Origin: CAVSWN01 sp046728115 | GTDB lineage: Bacteria > Acidobacteriota > Vicinamibacteria > Vicinamibacterales > CAVVIG01 | Assembly: GCA_046728115.1 (NCBI GenBank) | Contig: JBKPDW010000395.1 | Coordinates: 1-13,651, forward strand | Direction: 5' to 3' | DNA length: 13,651 bases | In this document: positions 1 to 7,024 of the stretch, piece by piece | Numbering within the stretch: the stretch's first letter is position 1 | How the letters are laid out: every line of letters begins with the position of its first letter | The notes under the pieces: generated by a model | What the model was told of the DNA's origin: nothing | Seen by the model: the letters and a program-made list of their open reading frames with translations, nothing else | Databases searched by the model: none | Made by a program: the position numbers and the translations under genes

Positions 1-591
1 GAGTATCTCTCGAGCGCTTTGTCGAGCGCGTGGAACTTCGTCGTATTTTTCGGTCGTGTGTAGTCGGTCGATTGAGAGGTGTCGCCGGACGAGTTCGGCG
101 CTAGATGGGAGTGGGACGGCAAACGTTGGACCGAGCGTCAGGACATCGGACCTGGACCACGTTGGCGACACGCGATGACATTCAACAGCAAGCGAGGGCG
201 AGTCGTCCTCTTCGGTGGGCTTCCCGTGTTTGCGCCCCAGGATCCGACGCTGTCCGATCAAGTTCGCGGTGATACGTGGGAGCACGTGGACCAGGGCACC
301 ACTCTGCAGTCGCTGGTTCTCGTCCCTTCGGCGGGGACCATAGGATCGCAGATTACAGCTACGGTGACACTGACGCAATCCGCGCCTCCGGGCGGCGTCA
401 CGGTCACTGTGACTGCCCTGGGGCAGTCGGTGTCACCTGCGTTGCCGGCCACGATAACCATTCCCGCGAATGGCACAACGGGCCAGCTGACATTTTCCAT
501 AGGGCCCGGCCCGGTCGTGAGTCCCGGTGTGCACACGATCGAAGCCACGTCTGGCGAAGATACGAAGACGGCTCTGTTGACCATCAATTGA
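1..591 (+). pseudogene. Decayed 3' end of a kelch-repeat / Ig-like domain protein
   Basis: The open part runs from a GTG at 79 to the TGA at 589-591 (170 residues). Residues 9-47 carry a kelch blade pattern (WEWDGKRW, then GPGPRWRHAM, then RGRVVLFGG) and a second blade begins at DTWEH (65-69). Residues about 76-170 look like a bacterial Ig-like domain, with alternating hydrophobic/Thr strands and PPGGVTVTVT. Real kelch proteins of this type have several blades before this point. Reading the same frame upstream gives WNFVVFFG at 31-54, which resembles the end of the preceding blade, then stops at 61-63 (TAG) and 73-75 (TGA). The GTG at 79 has no spaced Shine-Dalgarno. I infer a gene broken by nonsense mutations whose 5' part lies outside the window. 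A short expressed fragment or a sequencing error is possible. Kelch/Ig proteins are usually exported or surface-attached, but no signal peptide is visible here. Confidence 0.6.
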
Positions 592-731
592 ATCCTGCAG
601 TAGAACAACCGCCTGGCCTTGCCCAACGCCGTTAGACCGAAGCCTTCGGGCGACGAGTAAGTAACGCTTCGCGATCGTCGCCGACGCGCTCGCAATCATT
701 GGTGTGATCCGCTGCCGCGGTGGCGCGCAGG

Positions 732-760
732 TTGACCAATTGGCGGGATCCATCCAAGAT
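732..760 (+). promoter_or_regulatory. Candidate promoter for the P1 aminopeptidase gene
   Basis: TTGACC at 732-737 matches a -35 box at 5 of 6 positions and is followed after 17 bp by CAAGAT at 755-760, a weak -10 (3 of 6). It lies about 20 bp before the ATG at 781. The rest of the 189-bp gap from 592 to 780 shows nothing else I can name. Confidence 0.25.
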
Positions 761-780
761 TCCTCGAATTGAGGTTCAAC

Positions 781-1995
781 ATGCGTTCATGGATCGTCGC
801 AGTAGCCGCCGCGCTCACGCTCCCGCTCGCGCTGCACGCGCAGAAGCCACGGGAGCGCGATCTCAGGCTGCCGATTGGCGGAACGGCAGGCCCGCTCGAT
901 GCCATCACCGACGTCGCCGGCGTCGAGGTCGGCCACACGACGTTGATTTCGGGCAGCGGGAAGCTCGTCGTCGGGAAGGGACCTGTGCGAACCGGCGTGA
1001 CGATCGTTCATCCGCGCGGCAAGGCCAACTCCGATCCGGTCTTCGCTGCCTGGTTCACGCTGAACGGAAACGGCGAGATGACCGGAACGACATGGGTTCA
1101 GGAGAGCGGTCTTCTGGAAGGTCCGGTCGCGATCACCAACACGCACAGCGTCGGCGTCGTGCGCGACGCGATCATCCAGTGGGAAGTCTCTCAGAAAAAC
1201 GCGTTGCAGCCATGGTGGCTGCCAGTGGTCGCGGAGACCTACGACGGCGGCTTGAACGACATCGATGGATTCCACGTGAAACCCGAGCACGTGCTTGCCG
1301 CGCTGGATGGCGCGGCGGGAGGCGTGCCGAAGGAAGGCGCCGTGGGTGGGGGCACGGGAATGGTCTGTCATGGTTTCAAGGGCGGCATCGGCACGGCCTC
1401 CCGGAAGCTACCGGCGGAACAGGGCGGCTACACGGTTGGCGTCCTCGTCCAGTGCAACTACGGATCGCGACGCGACCTGCGCATCGCCGGCGTGCCTGTG
1501 GGCGAGGAGATTCAGGATCTGGTGGGTTGTATCGCGAACAGCGATCCGCTGCCGGCGAACTCGCCGCGGCGCCGCTGCGACGAAAGCGGGCGCGCCGCCG
1601 CGCAAGACGAGGCTGAACAGGGTTCAATCATCGTCGTCGTGGCGACAGACGCGCCGCTCCTGCCTCATCAGCTCAAGCGCATCGCGACCCGGGTGTCACT
1701 CGGGATCGGTCGGCAAGGCGGATTCGGCGGCAACAGCTCCGGCGACATCTTCATCGGGTTTTCCACCGCGAACGCCCGCGCGTGGTTCAACGACGGCCCG
1801 GTCACGAAAGTAGAGATGCTTCCCAACGATCGGATCACGCCGCTCTTTCAGGCAACGGCCCAGGCGACGGAGGCCGCCATTACGAACGCGCTGCTGGCAG
1901 CCGAGACGACCACGGGCGCGAACGATCTGCGCATCTATGCGCTGCCTGTGGACCGTCTGCTTGCAGTCATGAAGAAGTACGGACGGTTGCAGTGA
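781..1995 (+). CDS. Exported P1-family (S58, DmpA/BapA-like) aminopeptidase
   Basis: This 404-residue protein belongs to the self-processing DmpA family (N-terminal nucleophile hydrolases: L-aminopeptidase/D-esterase, beta-peptidyl aminopeptidases), which remove N-terminal residues from peptides, often D- or beta-amino acids. ATG 781 is chosen because GAGG at 771-774 is spaced 6 nt from it and a signal peptide starts there (residues 1-20, ending in ALHA); a TTG at 769 lies upstream. Family landmarks are LDAITDVAGVEVGHTT (39-54), the glycine-rich GGGTGMVCHGFKGG near 188-201, Asn226 in QCNYG (oxyanion-hole position), and Gly281-Ser282 before IIVVVATDAP. Ser282 should become the nucleophile and N-terminus of the beta chain after autocleavage. 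NSSGD at 318-322 fits the second active-site cluster. About 30 polar, Arg-rich residues precede the cleavage site. Periplasmic location is inferred. It stands alone, with no operon partner visible. Substrate cannot be read from sequence. Confidence 0.9.
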   Translation: MRSWIVAVAAALTLPLALHAQKPRERDLRLPIGGTAGPLDAITDVAGVEVGHTTLISGSGKLVVGKGPVRTGVTIVHPRGKANSDPVFAAWFTLNGNGEMTGTTWVQESGLLEGPVAITNTHSVGVVRDAIIQWEVSQKNALQPWWLPVVAETYDGGLNDIDGFHVKPEHVLAALDGAAGGVPKEGAVGGGTGMVCHGFKGGIGTASRKLPAEQGGYTVGVLVQCNYGSRRDLRIAGVPVGEEIQDLVGCIANSDPLPANSPRRRCDESGRAAAQDEAEQGSIIVVVATDAPLLPHQLKRIATRVSLGIGRQGGFGGNSSGDIFIGFSTANARAWFNDGPVTKVEMLPNDRITPLFQATAQATEAAITNALLAAETTTGANDLRIYALPVDRLLAVMKKYGRLQ

Positions 1996-2393
1996 CCCGC
2001 CAGCCTCTGCCGAACTGACCGATCTCCCGTCACCTGACGCTAGACTCCGCCTGCGATCGACCGTCTTTCATGTCGATTTTGGCGGGATTCATCTCGACAA
2101 CAGGAGTACGCACTCATCGGTCGTCTGAGTGGCGGTGGACAACGCCTTCTCGAACCACTTGTTTCGATGGCAGTTACCCGAGGTGACGCGATGGCAGTAC
2201 GGGGTCCGCGCTTCGCCGCCACGGCGGCCCGGGCGATCCGAATCGTGTCAGTCGAGCGCCGATTTTGTGATCGGCGCGCTCCAGGAGTACAGCGAGCTTC
2301 GGTGCCTAAGTTCTGGTTTATGGGTCACATACACGCAAATTGCGGCAGAGGCACGAGCTTTGCCGCCTCGCGTGTCAGAAAGGCATCAGAACT
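1996..2393. other. 398-bp gap with little coding signal
   Basis: Between the aminopeptidase stop and the small ORF at 2394 I recognise no protein in any frame. The long frames running through here give Arg/Pro/Ser-rich, low-quality translations. The visible structure is a perfect 8-bp hairpin at 2256-2277, a smaller GC hairpin near 2216-2229 (GCCGC/GCGGC arms), and a 9-bp direct repeat, CAGGAGTAC, at about 2101 and 2282. No terminator with a T-run follows the aminopeptidase. Confidence 0.5.
2256..2277. repeat. Perfect 8-bp inverted repeat (hairpin), 6-nt loop
   Basis: The arms are GCGCCGAT (2256-2263) and ATCGGCGC (2270-2277) around the loop TTTGTG. There is no downstream T-tract, so it is not a classical intrinsic terminator. 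It lies about 115 bp before the small ORF at 2394 and could be a leader structure, a protein-binding site or a weak transcription end. Confidence 0.5.
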
Positions 2394-2492
2394 ATGGAGA
2401 CATTCTTCGTTCGCAAGCAGATCGTCGCGGGCGCGCTCCTCTTTGTCTGCCTCGAGGTCGCCGTCCTGGTCATCAAGGTCCTGGCTCGCTAG
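2394..2492 (+). CDS. Possible 32-residue single-helix membrane peptide
   Basis: I do not recognise this gene. An ATG at 2394 opens 32 codons ending in TAG at 2490-2492. The peptide starts METFFVRKQ, continues with an uninterrupted hydrophobic stretch from about residue 10 to 27 (IVAGALLFVCLEVAVLVI with one Glu), and ends KVLAR. Basic residues flank the helix on both sides, the layout of a small single-pass membrane protein. GAAAGG at 2378-2383 is a Shine-Dalgarno candidate spaced 10 nt from the ATG, which is a little long. It stops 8 bp before the 3' end of the convergent flavoprotein gene. Composition alone could produce such an ORF in GC-rich DNA, but a clean helix bounded by charges plus a ribosome binding site makes chance less likely. 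No function is proposed. Confidence 0.4.
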   Translation: METFFVRKQIVAGALLFVCLEVAVLVIKVLAR

Positions 2493-2500
2493 GCCTCAGA

Positions 2501-3682
2501 TCACCAGCGAGCCGGCTCTCCCAGAACACCGAGCGCGGTCTTCCCGACAATCTCGTGGGCGATTGCGCTGTTGGCGGGATGGAACCCGCCGCAGCGCACA
2601 TCGCGATAGAGCCGCTCGAGCTCGTTGCTCTTGAACATCCCGGTACCGCCCGAGACGTCCATCGCGAGATCGACGATGCGCTTGGCGCCTTCGACGGCAC
2701 GATACTTCGCCGCCACCAGCTTCGCCGGCCACCTGCCGCCGTGATCGGCACCGGCGGACCACTCCTCGGCCACGCGCGTGATCTGCGCTGCGATCGCGTC
2801 GAGCTCCATGTCCATCTCCGCGACCGCGTACTGAATCATGGGGTTCCAGGCCATCGAGCGGCCGCCCAGCGCAACCGATGTCTTCTGACAAACGCCGGAT
2901 ACGGCAATGTCGCGCGCACGCTGCGCGAGGCCCATGTAGATGTGGCCGAAGGTCGGCTCGGCCCACGCGAAGATGCCGAGTACGAACAGATCCGCTCCCG
3001 CGAATCCGGACGGCACGACGCGGGCGATGTACCGATCGGGTACAACCGCACCGCGCAGGATCGTGTCGTCGCTGCGGGTGGCTCGCATGCCCAAGGTGTC
3101 CCAGGTCTCGACAATCTCGTACCCGGGCGTGTTCCTGGGCATGAACGCGTGAACGACCTTCGGTTGCGCCGGATTGCTCAGATCCATGGCGTGAATGCCG
3201 AGCCGTGTCCATACCGGCGCAAGCGATCCGAAAATCTTGTGGCAGTTGAATCGATATCCGCCGTCGACACGCTCAGCGGTCGATGACGAGACCAGCACCG
3301 GCAGATCGTTGCCGCGTTCGCCGTGACCGGCGGCGAACACTTCGCCGGCCGCAGCCTCCTTCAAGAGCCAGTCGAGCGTGTGGTCGCCTGCTCGATACAC
3401 ATCAGCCGCAACGCCGGTCCAGTACAGATGCATGTTGAGGGCAAGCGCGGTCGCCGGCGCCGAGTACGCGAGTCGTGCCTGCTCACGGCAAACTTCCGCC
3501 AGATTCAGACCGAAACCACCGAATGCCTTGGGCACGCTCAGAAGCAGGTAGCCCGCCGCTCTCAGCTCGTCGAAGTCTTCCTGGAAAAAGCGATTGTTGC
3601 GGTCATACCCTGCGGCCCGCGCGGCGCACCTCGCCAGGATCCCAGGTGTCAGAATGGATGTGGTGCGATCGATGACAGGCAT
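2501..3682 (-). CDS. Acyl-CoA dehydrogenase-fold flavoprotein
   Basis: This 393-residue protein has the length and layout of the acyl-CoA dehydrogenase superfamily: an all-helical N-terminal region (about 1-115), a beta middle domain (116-215) containing TWDTLGMRATRSDD at 193-206, and a C-terminal helical bundle (about 230-393) ending MDVSGGTGMFKSNELERLYRDVR. True acyl-CoA dehydrogenases oxidise acyl-CoA with FAD and pass electrons to ETF. Here the usual TExxxGSD flavin loop is replaced by GHGERGND (119-126), and the region of the usual YEGT catalytic Glu reads GGFHPAN. It could therefore be an atypical dehydrogenase or a flavin-dependent oxygenase of the DszC/SfnB kind. The start at 3682 is chosen because GGAG (minus strand, 3689-3692) is spaced 6 nt from it; the frame stays open to 3775 but the added residues are Arg-rich and unlike the family. 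It is downstream of, and co-oriented with, the kinase gene. No ETF or CoA ligase lies nearby. Confidence 0.8.
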   Translation of the reverse strand: MPVIDRTTSILTPGILARCAARAAGYDRNNRFFQEDFDELRAAGYLLLSVPKAFGGFGLNLAEVCREQARLAYSAPATALALNMHLYWTGVAADVYRAGDHTLDWLLKEAAAGEVFAAGHGERGNDLPVLVSSSTAERVDGGYRFNCHKIFGSLAPVWTRLGIHAMDLSNPAQPKVVHAFMPRNTPGYEIVETWDTLGMRATRSDDTILRGAVVPDRYIARVVPSGFAGADLFVLGIFAWAEPTFGHIYMGLAQRARDIAVSGVCQKTSVALGGRSMAWNPMIQYAVAEMDMELDAIAAQITRVAEEWSAGADHGGRWPAKLVAAKYRAVEGAKRIVDLAMDVSGGTGMFKSNELERLYRDVRCGGFHPANSAIAHEIVGKTALGVLGEPARW

Positions 3683-3706
3683 CCGTATCTCCGTCTTGAC
3701 GTGACG

Positions 3707-3718
3707 TCGTACATACGA
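3707..3718. promoter_or_regulatory. Small inverted repeat upstream of the flavoprotein gene
   Basis: TCGTA (3707-3711) and TACGA (3714-3718) form a perfect inverted repeat with a 2-bp centre, 24 bp before the start codon on the minus strand. Copies of TTGACGT flank it on both sides (3696-3702 and 3720-3726). Its position fits a TetR-type operator, a common control for acyl-CoA dehydrogenase genes, but no regulator gene is next to it. Low certainty. Confidence 0.25.
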
Positions 3719-3770
3719 GTTGACGTACCTTCGCTGTCGTAGGACGAAGGGCTTGAAAGCTTTCGGAAGC

Positions 3771-3788
3771 CTCATCCATGGGGATGAG
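3771..3788. terminator. Stem-loop between the kinase and flavoprotein genes
   Basis: CTCATCC (3771-3777) and GGATGAG (3782-3788) are perfect 7-bp arms around ATGG, 23 bp past the kinase stop codon on the minus strand. A second palindrome, GAAAGCTTTC, follows at 3755-3764. Neither has a clear U-tract, so termination is uncertain, but the location suits partial transcriptional separation of the two co-oriented genes. Confidence 0.3.
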
Positions 3789-3811
3789 TGCCGCCGAAAG
3801 GCAACCCCTCG

Positions 3812-6637
3812 CTACAGATCCACCATCCAGACGTCGCCTCTGAAATCGGCGAGAACGAACACGATCTGATCCCCGGCGACGATCGGCGTGGTTCCGGCCA
3901 TTAACGTTGGTATGAATGTTTCCTTCAGCGTCGCCGCCACAAGAGCGTCGCCTTCCGGTCTCGATGAGTCCGTGGCGATCCGCCGCGCTTGCACGGTCGA
4001 CCGAAGGTCCCGGTTGGGCGTCGTTGGAAGAAAATACAGAAGCTGACCGTCCCTTGACCAGAACGGATGGCTCGCGGCTTCATCGACAAGAATCCACTCC
4101 GACTCGGAAATGGGAGCGCTTCGACCGAGTGGCGCGACAAACACCGATGGCGATCCGCCGGGAGGCGTCGCGTCAAACGCGATCAACCGGCCATCGGGCG
4201 TCACGCGTGGATTGGTCACCGAGCGATCGGTGCCCGCCAGAAGCGGACGGCACGACCCGGTCGTTACATCGACAATAACGAACGTATTCAAACGGGAGCC
4301 GAAGGTTTCAGCCAGGATCGATTGTTCATCGAGCCATTGCCGCGGCCGGCCACAGTCCTCGCAGATCAATCGCGAGGCGCCCGTCGGCAAATCAATAATG
4401 AAGATCGGCCGCATGGCGCGCGGGCCCGGTACCACGGTTCCGTGCGCCAGTTGACGGCCATCGGGCGATATCGCGGGAAACGCCTTGAGAGCGGTTGGAG
4501 GCCCCGTTGGGATGGCTGTTTCCGAACCGCTCTGGAGGTCTCGCAGATAAAGCGTCGGCATTCCCGAACGAGTGCAGAAATAGCCCAGTGTTCGGCCGTC
4601 AGAGCTGAGACCCAGGTGACCAAGAACACCCGGCCCTCGAGTCACGCGACGAAGAGAGCCGGATGCCGCGCCGGTGGACGTGTCTACGTCGAGCGACCAG
4701 AGATTCATGTCCGGATGGCCGCTGACGAACGCCATTCGGCTGCGTACCGCTGAGGAATAGATTGCCCACTCGGTCCCTCGCGTGACAGGCTCGGGATCCT
4801 CGGTGATGCGGAACGGTTCGGCCGGGAGTCGTTGCCGCCAGAGACCAGTTCCCTCCCGTGTTCCGGCCGAAAACACGACGGACGTCGCAACCCATGCGGG
4901 TGGCACGTCGAGGACGGTCCCGCGCGACCGGAGTCGTTCGATGATGCCGGTATTCATCGGCGGACGACCATCGATCGGAACGATCCAAAAGTCTGGCTCA
5001 AACGCCGCATCCGGGTGAGCGCGCACGAGCACATACTTGCTGTCCGGCGACCACACGATGCACGAGACATCCATGAGATCCGGTGCAAGGATTCGGTCGC
5101 GGCCGCCGCCGTCACATGCTTCGATTCGCAGACCCCGCGCGGACTCGAGCGCGATGTAGGTGAGCCAACGACCGTCGGGTGACTCCCGGGCGCTTCTGGC
5201 GGACCGCTTCACGACTCGCGCCTCGCCTCCGAGCGTCGGGATCTCGTAAACGTTCAGGGTCGAATCGCCCTTCGCGGTAAAGAGCACGCGCGTGTCGTCG
5301 GCCGAGAATGTCGGGTCCGCACACTCGCGCTGACCCGTCGTCAGACGGATGGCTGCACCACCGACCTGTTGGAGCCACACCTGGGGCGCGGCATCCTCTT
5401 GACCGCGGTCGGATACGCAAACGACCATGCGGCCATCGGACGACAGCGCCGGGAAGAGTGTCACGGCCGACCAGTTCGTCACGCGCTCGACGCGCGGCAA
5501 CGGTCGGGGCTCGCTGGCGGGCGCTGACGGCGGCGCGGAGCGGATCTCGGGTCGACTCTCCGGCCGAGAGTCGTCTCGAGTCCGCTGGCGACTCCTCCAC
5601 CACCGATCGAGTTCTGCACTGTCGGCGTAGACGCTGTCGCCCTTTGCATGCGCAAGGCGGTGCACAGGCAGTTGCTGCTCGCGCTCCCAGCGCTGCACGG
5701 TGCGAACGCCCCGTCCGAGATACGACGCGATTTCTTTCCACGAGTCCAGACGCTGCCCCGCTGCCGTCTCTGATGGCGGCGGCGTCACTGCGCTCTCCGA
5801 CTGCGCCGACTGCAGCGCCGATGCAACATCGCGTGCCGACTGGAAGCGCTCGTCGCGCCGTTTGCTCAGACAGCGGGTGACGACTTGCGCCAGCGCCGGG
5901 ACCTGGGCGTCGTCGAGCAAGTGGAGGGGCGGATCCGCTCTGAGAATGCTGTGCAGCGTTTCGACGATCGTTGGCTCGTCGAACGCGCGGCGTGCGGCCA
6001 GCATCTCGAACAGGACCGCGCCAAACGCGAAGATATCGGCGCGGCCGTCGACCGGTTCGCCGCGAACCTGCTCCGGCGCCATGTACCCGGCCGTGCCGAC
6101 GATGAGGCCCGGTTTGGTCAGCGCCTCGCGCGTTGCACCGTCGGCAGACGATGCGAGCGCCGCATCCGGACCGCGGACATTGGCGAGGCCGAAGTCGAGG
6201 ATCTTCACCCTCCCATCGTCGGTGATGAAGATGTTCTCGGGCTTCAGGTCGCGATGCCAGATTCCCTTGTCGTGCGCCGCCGCGAGACCTCTGAGAATCT
6301 CGAGCGCGTACTCGATCGCGGTGCGCACGGTCAGCGGACCTTGTTCGAGACGCCGGCGAAGATTTCGTCCATCGAGGAGTTCCATCACGACGTACGGCAT
6401 CCCGCCGTCGTGGCCGAACTCGTGGATCGCAAGAATGTTGGGGTGATCGAGGGCCGCTGCTGCTTTCGCTTCCCGTTCGAAGCGCGCCACCTGCTCGAGA
6501 TCTGGGCTGGGCTGCGCCAGCACTTTCAGCGCGACCTTGCGATCGAGCTGAACATCTTCGGCCAGGTAGACTTGTCCCACGCCTCCCTCGCCAATTTTCT
6601 CGACGATCCGGTAATGCCCGACGCTCCGGCCAACCAC
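3812..6637 (-). CDS. Ser/Thr protein kinase with helix-turn-helix linker and PD40 propeller
   Basis: This 941-residue protein has three parts. Residues 8-275 form a Hanks-type kinase with an apparently complete active site: glycine loop GEGGVG (16-21), Lys38 in VALK, Glu56 as likely helix-C partner, HRDLKPEN (128-135), DFG (148-150), and GTAGYMAPE (181-189) with Thr182 as a likely activation-loop phosphosite. Residues about 297-350 (SWKEIASYLGR, RTVQRWE, ELDRWW) match a helix-turn-helix type common in Acidobacteriota. A Pro/Arg/Ser-rich linker (351-385) leads into repeated PD40/TolB-like blades to the C-terminus (for example FPALSSDGRMVV, DPTFSADDTRVLF, WSPDSKYVL). Kinases of this group usually have a transmembrane helix before the propeller. 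I see none here, so a cytoplasmic location is inferred. The start is GTG, whose following VGRSVGHYR aligns with family N-termini; the spaced Shine-Dalgarno is weak (AGG, 7 nt). It is transcribed divergently from the small protein/deacetylase pair. Substrates are unknown. Confidence 0.92.
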   Translation of the reverse strand: MVGRSVGHYRIVEKIGEGGVGQVYLAEDVQLDRKVALKVLAQPSPDLEQVARFEREAKAAAALDHPNILAIHEFGHDGGMPYVVMELLDGRNLRRRLEQGPLTVRTAIEYALEILRGLAAAHDKGIWHRDLKPENIFITDDGRVKILDFGLANVRGPDAALASSADGATREALTKPGLIVGTAGYMAPEQVRGEPVDGRADIFAFGAVLFEMLAARRAFDEPTIVETLHSILRADPPLHLLDDAQVPALAQVVTRCLSKRRDERFQSARDVASALQSAQSESAVTPPPSETAAGQRLDSWKEIASYLGRGVRTVQRWEREQQLPVHRLAHAKGDSVYADSAELDRWWRSRQRTRDDSRPESRPEIRSAPPSAPASEPRPLPRVERVTNWSAVTLFPALSSDGRMVVCVSDRGQEDAAPQVWLQQVGGAAIRLTTGQRECADPTFSADDTRVLFTAKGDSTLNVYEIPTLGGEARVVKRSARSARESPDGRWLTYIALESARGLRIEACDGGGRDRILAPDLMDVSCIVWSPDSKYVLVRAHPDAAFEPDFWIVPIDGRPPMNTGIIERLRSRGTVLDVPPAWVATSVVFSAGTREGTGLWRQRLPAEPFRITEDPEPVTRGTEWAIYSSAVRSRMAFVSGHPDMNLWSLDVDTSTGAASGSLRRVTRGPGVLGHLGLSSDGRTLGYFCTRSGMPTLYLRDLQSGSETAIPTGPPTALKAFPAISPDGRQLAHGTVVPGPRAMRPIFIIDLPTGASRLICEDCGRPRQWLDEQSILAETFGSRLNTFVIVDVTTGSCRPLLAGTDRSVTNPRVTPDGRLIAFDATPPGGSPSVFVAPLGRSAPISESEWILVDEAASHPFWSRDGQLLYFLPTTPNRDLRSTVQARRIATDSSRPEGDALVAATLKETFIPTLMAGTTPIVAGDQIVFVLADFRGDVWMVDL

Positions 6638-6672
6638 TCCTTCACCTGGAACCTGGCGCGGCGAAGCATAGC

Positions 6673-6737
6673 AGGTGCGCCAACAGCGTTACAGCACGGC
6701 CGCACCAGGGATCCGGCGAGCGCCGGAGGTGCGCCAA
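6673..6737. repeat. 11-bp direct repeat 54 bp apart in the divergent region
   Basis: AGGTGCGCCAA occurs at 6673-6683 and again at 6727-6737. The start-to-start distance of 54 bp is close to five helical turns, so two proteins bound there would lie on the same DNA face. The pair lies between the kinase start and the small-protein gene, suggesting a shared operator. No regulator is identified. Confidence 0.45.
6712..6727. promoter_or_regulatory. Palindrome in the divergent promoter region
   Basis: TCCGGCG (6712-6718) and CGCCGGA (6721-6727) are perfect 7-bp arms with a 2-bp centre. The right arm abuts the second copy of the 11-bp direct repeat. The tight symmetry fits a dimeric regulator site or a short GC hairpin. 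Confidence 0.4.
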
Positions 6738-6740
6738 AAC

Positions 6741-6771
6741 ACGCCATGACTCCTCCGGCATGTCATGGCGT
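6741..6771. repeat. Perfect 10-bp inverted repeat, 11-nt loop
   Basis: ACGCCATGAC (6741-6750) pairs exactly with GTCATGGCGT (6762-6771). It lies about 105 bp upstream of the kinase start and 59 bp upstream of the small-protein start. No T-run follows on either strand, so an operator or leader structure is more likely than a terminator. Confidence 0.5.
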
Positions 6772-6829
6772 CCGCCGACCGGGAACGGGCGCACGGAACT
6801 TCCGGTATGTGCTGATCAGGAGGTGTCAC

Positions 6830-7024
6830 ATGGACAATGGCTGGTTGTTGACATGGCTCCTGGCGCCGCTCCTCTCGCCCGGTGGCATCGCACTCGAGGC
6901 CGGCAGCCTGTACTGGTACCTGCTCGAAGACGATGCGCTGCGCGAGCGAGATCGGACGGATCCAATCGAAAACCTGCAGGGTCGAACTCAATCAAGCTTG
7001 GGTAATGGAAGGAGGGCATCATGA
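6830..7024 (+). CDS. 64-residue small protein coupled to the downstream deacetylase
   Basis: I do not recognise this protein. The ATG at 6830 follows a near-perfect Shine-Dalgarno (AGGAGG, 6818-6823) at 6-nt spacing, the best in the window. The first half is hydrophobic and Trp/Leu-rich (MDNGWLLTWLLAPLLSPGG, then LEAGSLYWYLL), resembling one or two short membrane-associated segments. Residues about 34-64 are highly charged and polar (EDDALRERDRTDPIE onward), probably soluble. The stop codon overlaps the next gene's ATG as ATGA at 7021-7024, and the deacetylase's own Shine-Dalgarno lies within this gene, so the two are probably translationally coupled. A small membrane partner or a leader gene tuning deacetylase synthesis are both possible. 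The long frame open through it from 5885 is a shadow of the kinase gene, so 6830 is the realistic start. Confidence 0.6.
   Translation: MDNGWLLTWLLAPLLSPGGIALEAGSLYWYLLEDDALRERDRTDPIENLQGRTQSSLGNGRRAS

Noticed and set aside
592..780. Possible continuation of the kelch/Ig protein or an RNA gene
   Set aside because: No frame continues the Ig-like pattern beyond the stop at 589-591, and no tRNA-like or otherwise recognisable fold is visible.
2101..2290. Two CAGGAGTAC copies as ends of a small mobile element
   Set aside because: A 9-bp direct repeat 181 bp apart with no inverted termini or transposase signature is not enough to claim an element.
2129..3286. Long plus-strand open frame (385 codons) crossing the gap and the flavoprotein gene
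   Set aside because: Its translation is Arg/Pro/His-rich without recognisable domains, and most of it is antisense to the flavoprotein, whose motifs and ribosome binding site are clear.
5885..7024. 379-codon plus-strand frame ending at the same stop as the small protein
   Set aside because: The first 750 bp are antisense to the kinase domain. Only the last 64 codons, after the strong Shine-Dalgarno at 6818-6823, look real.
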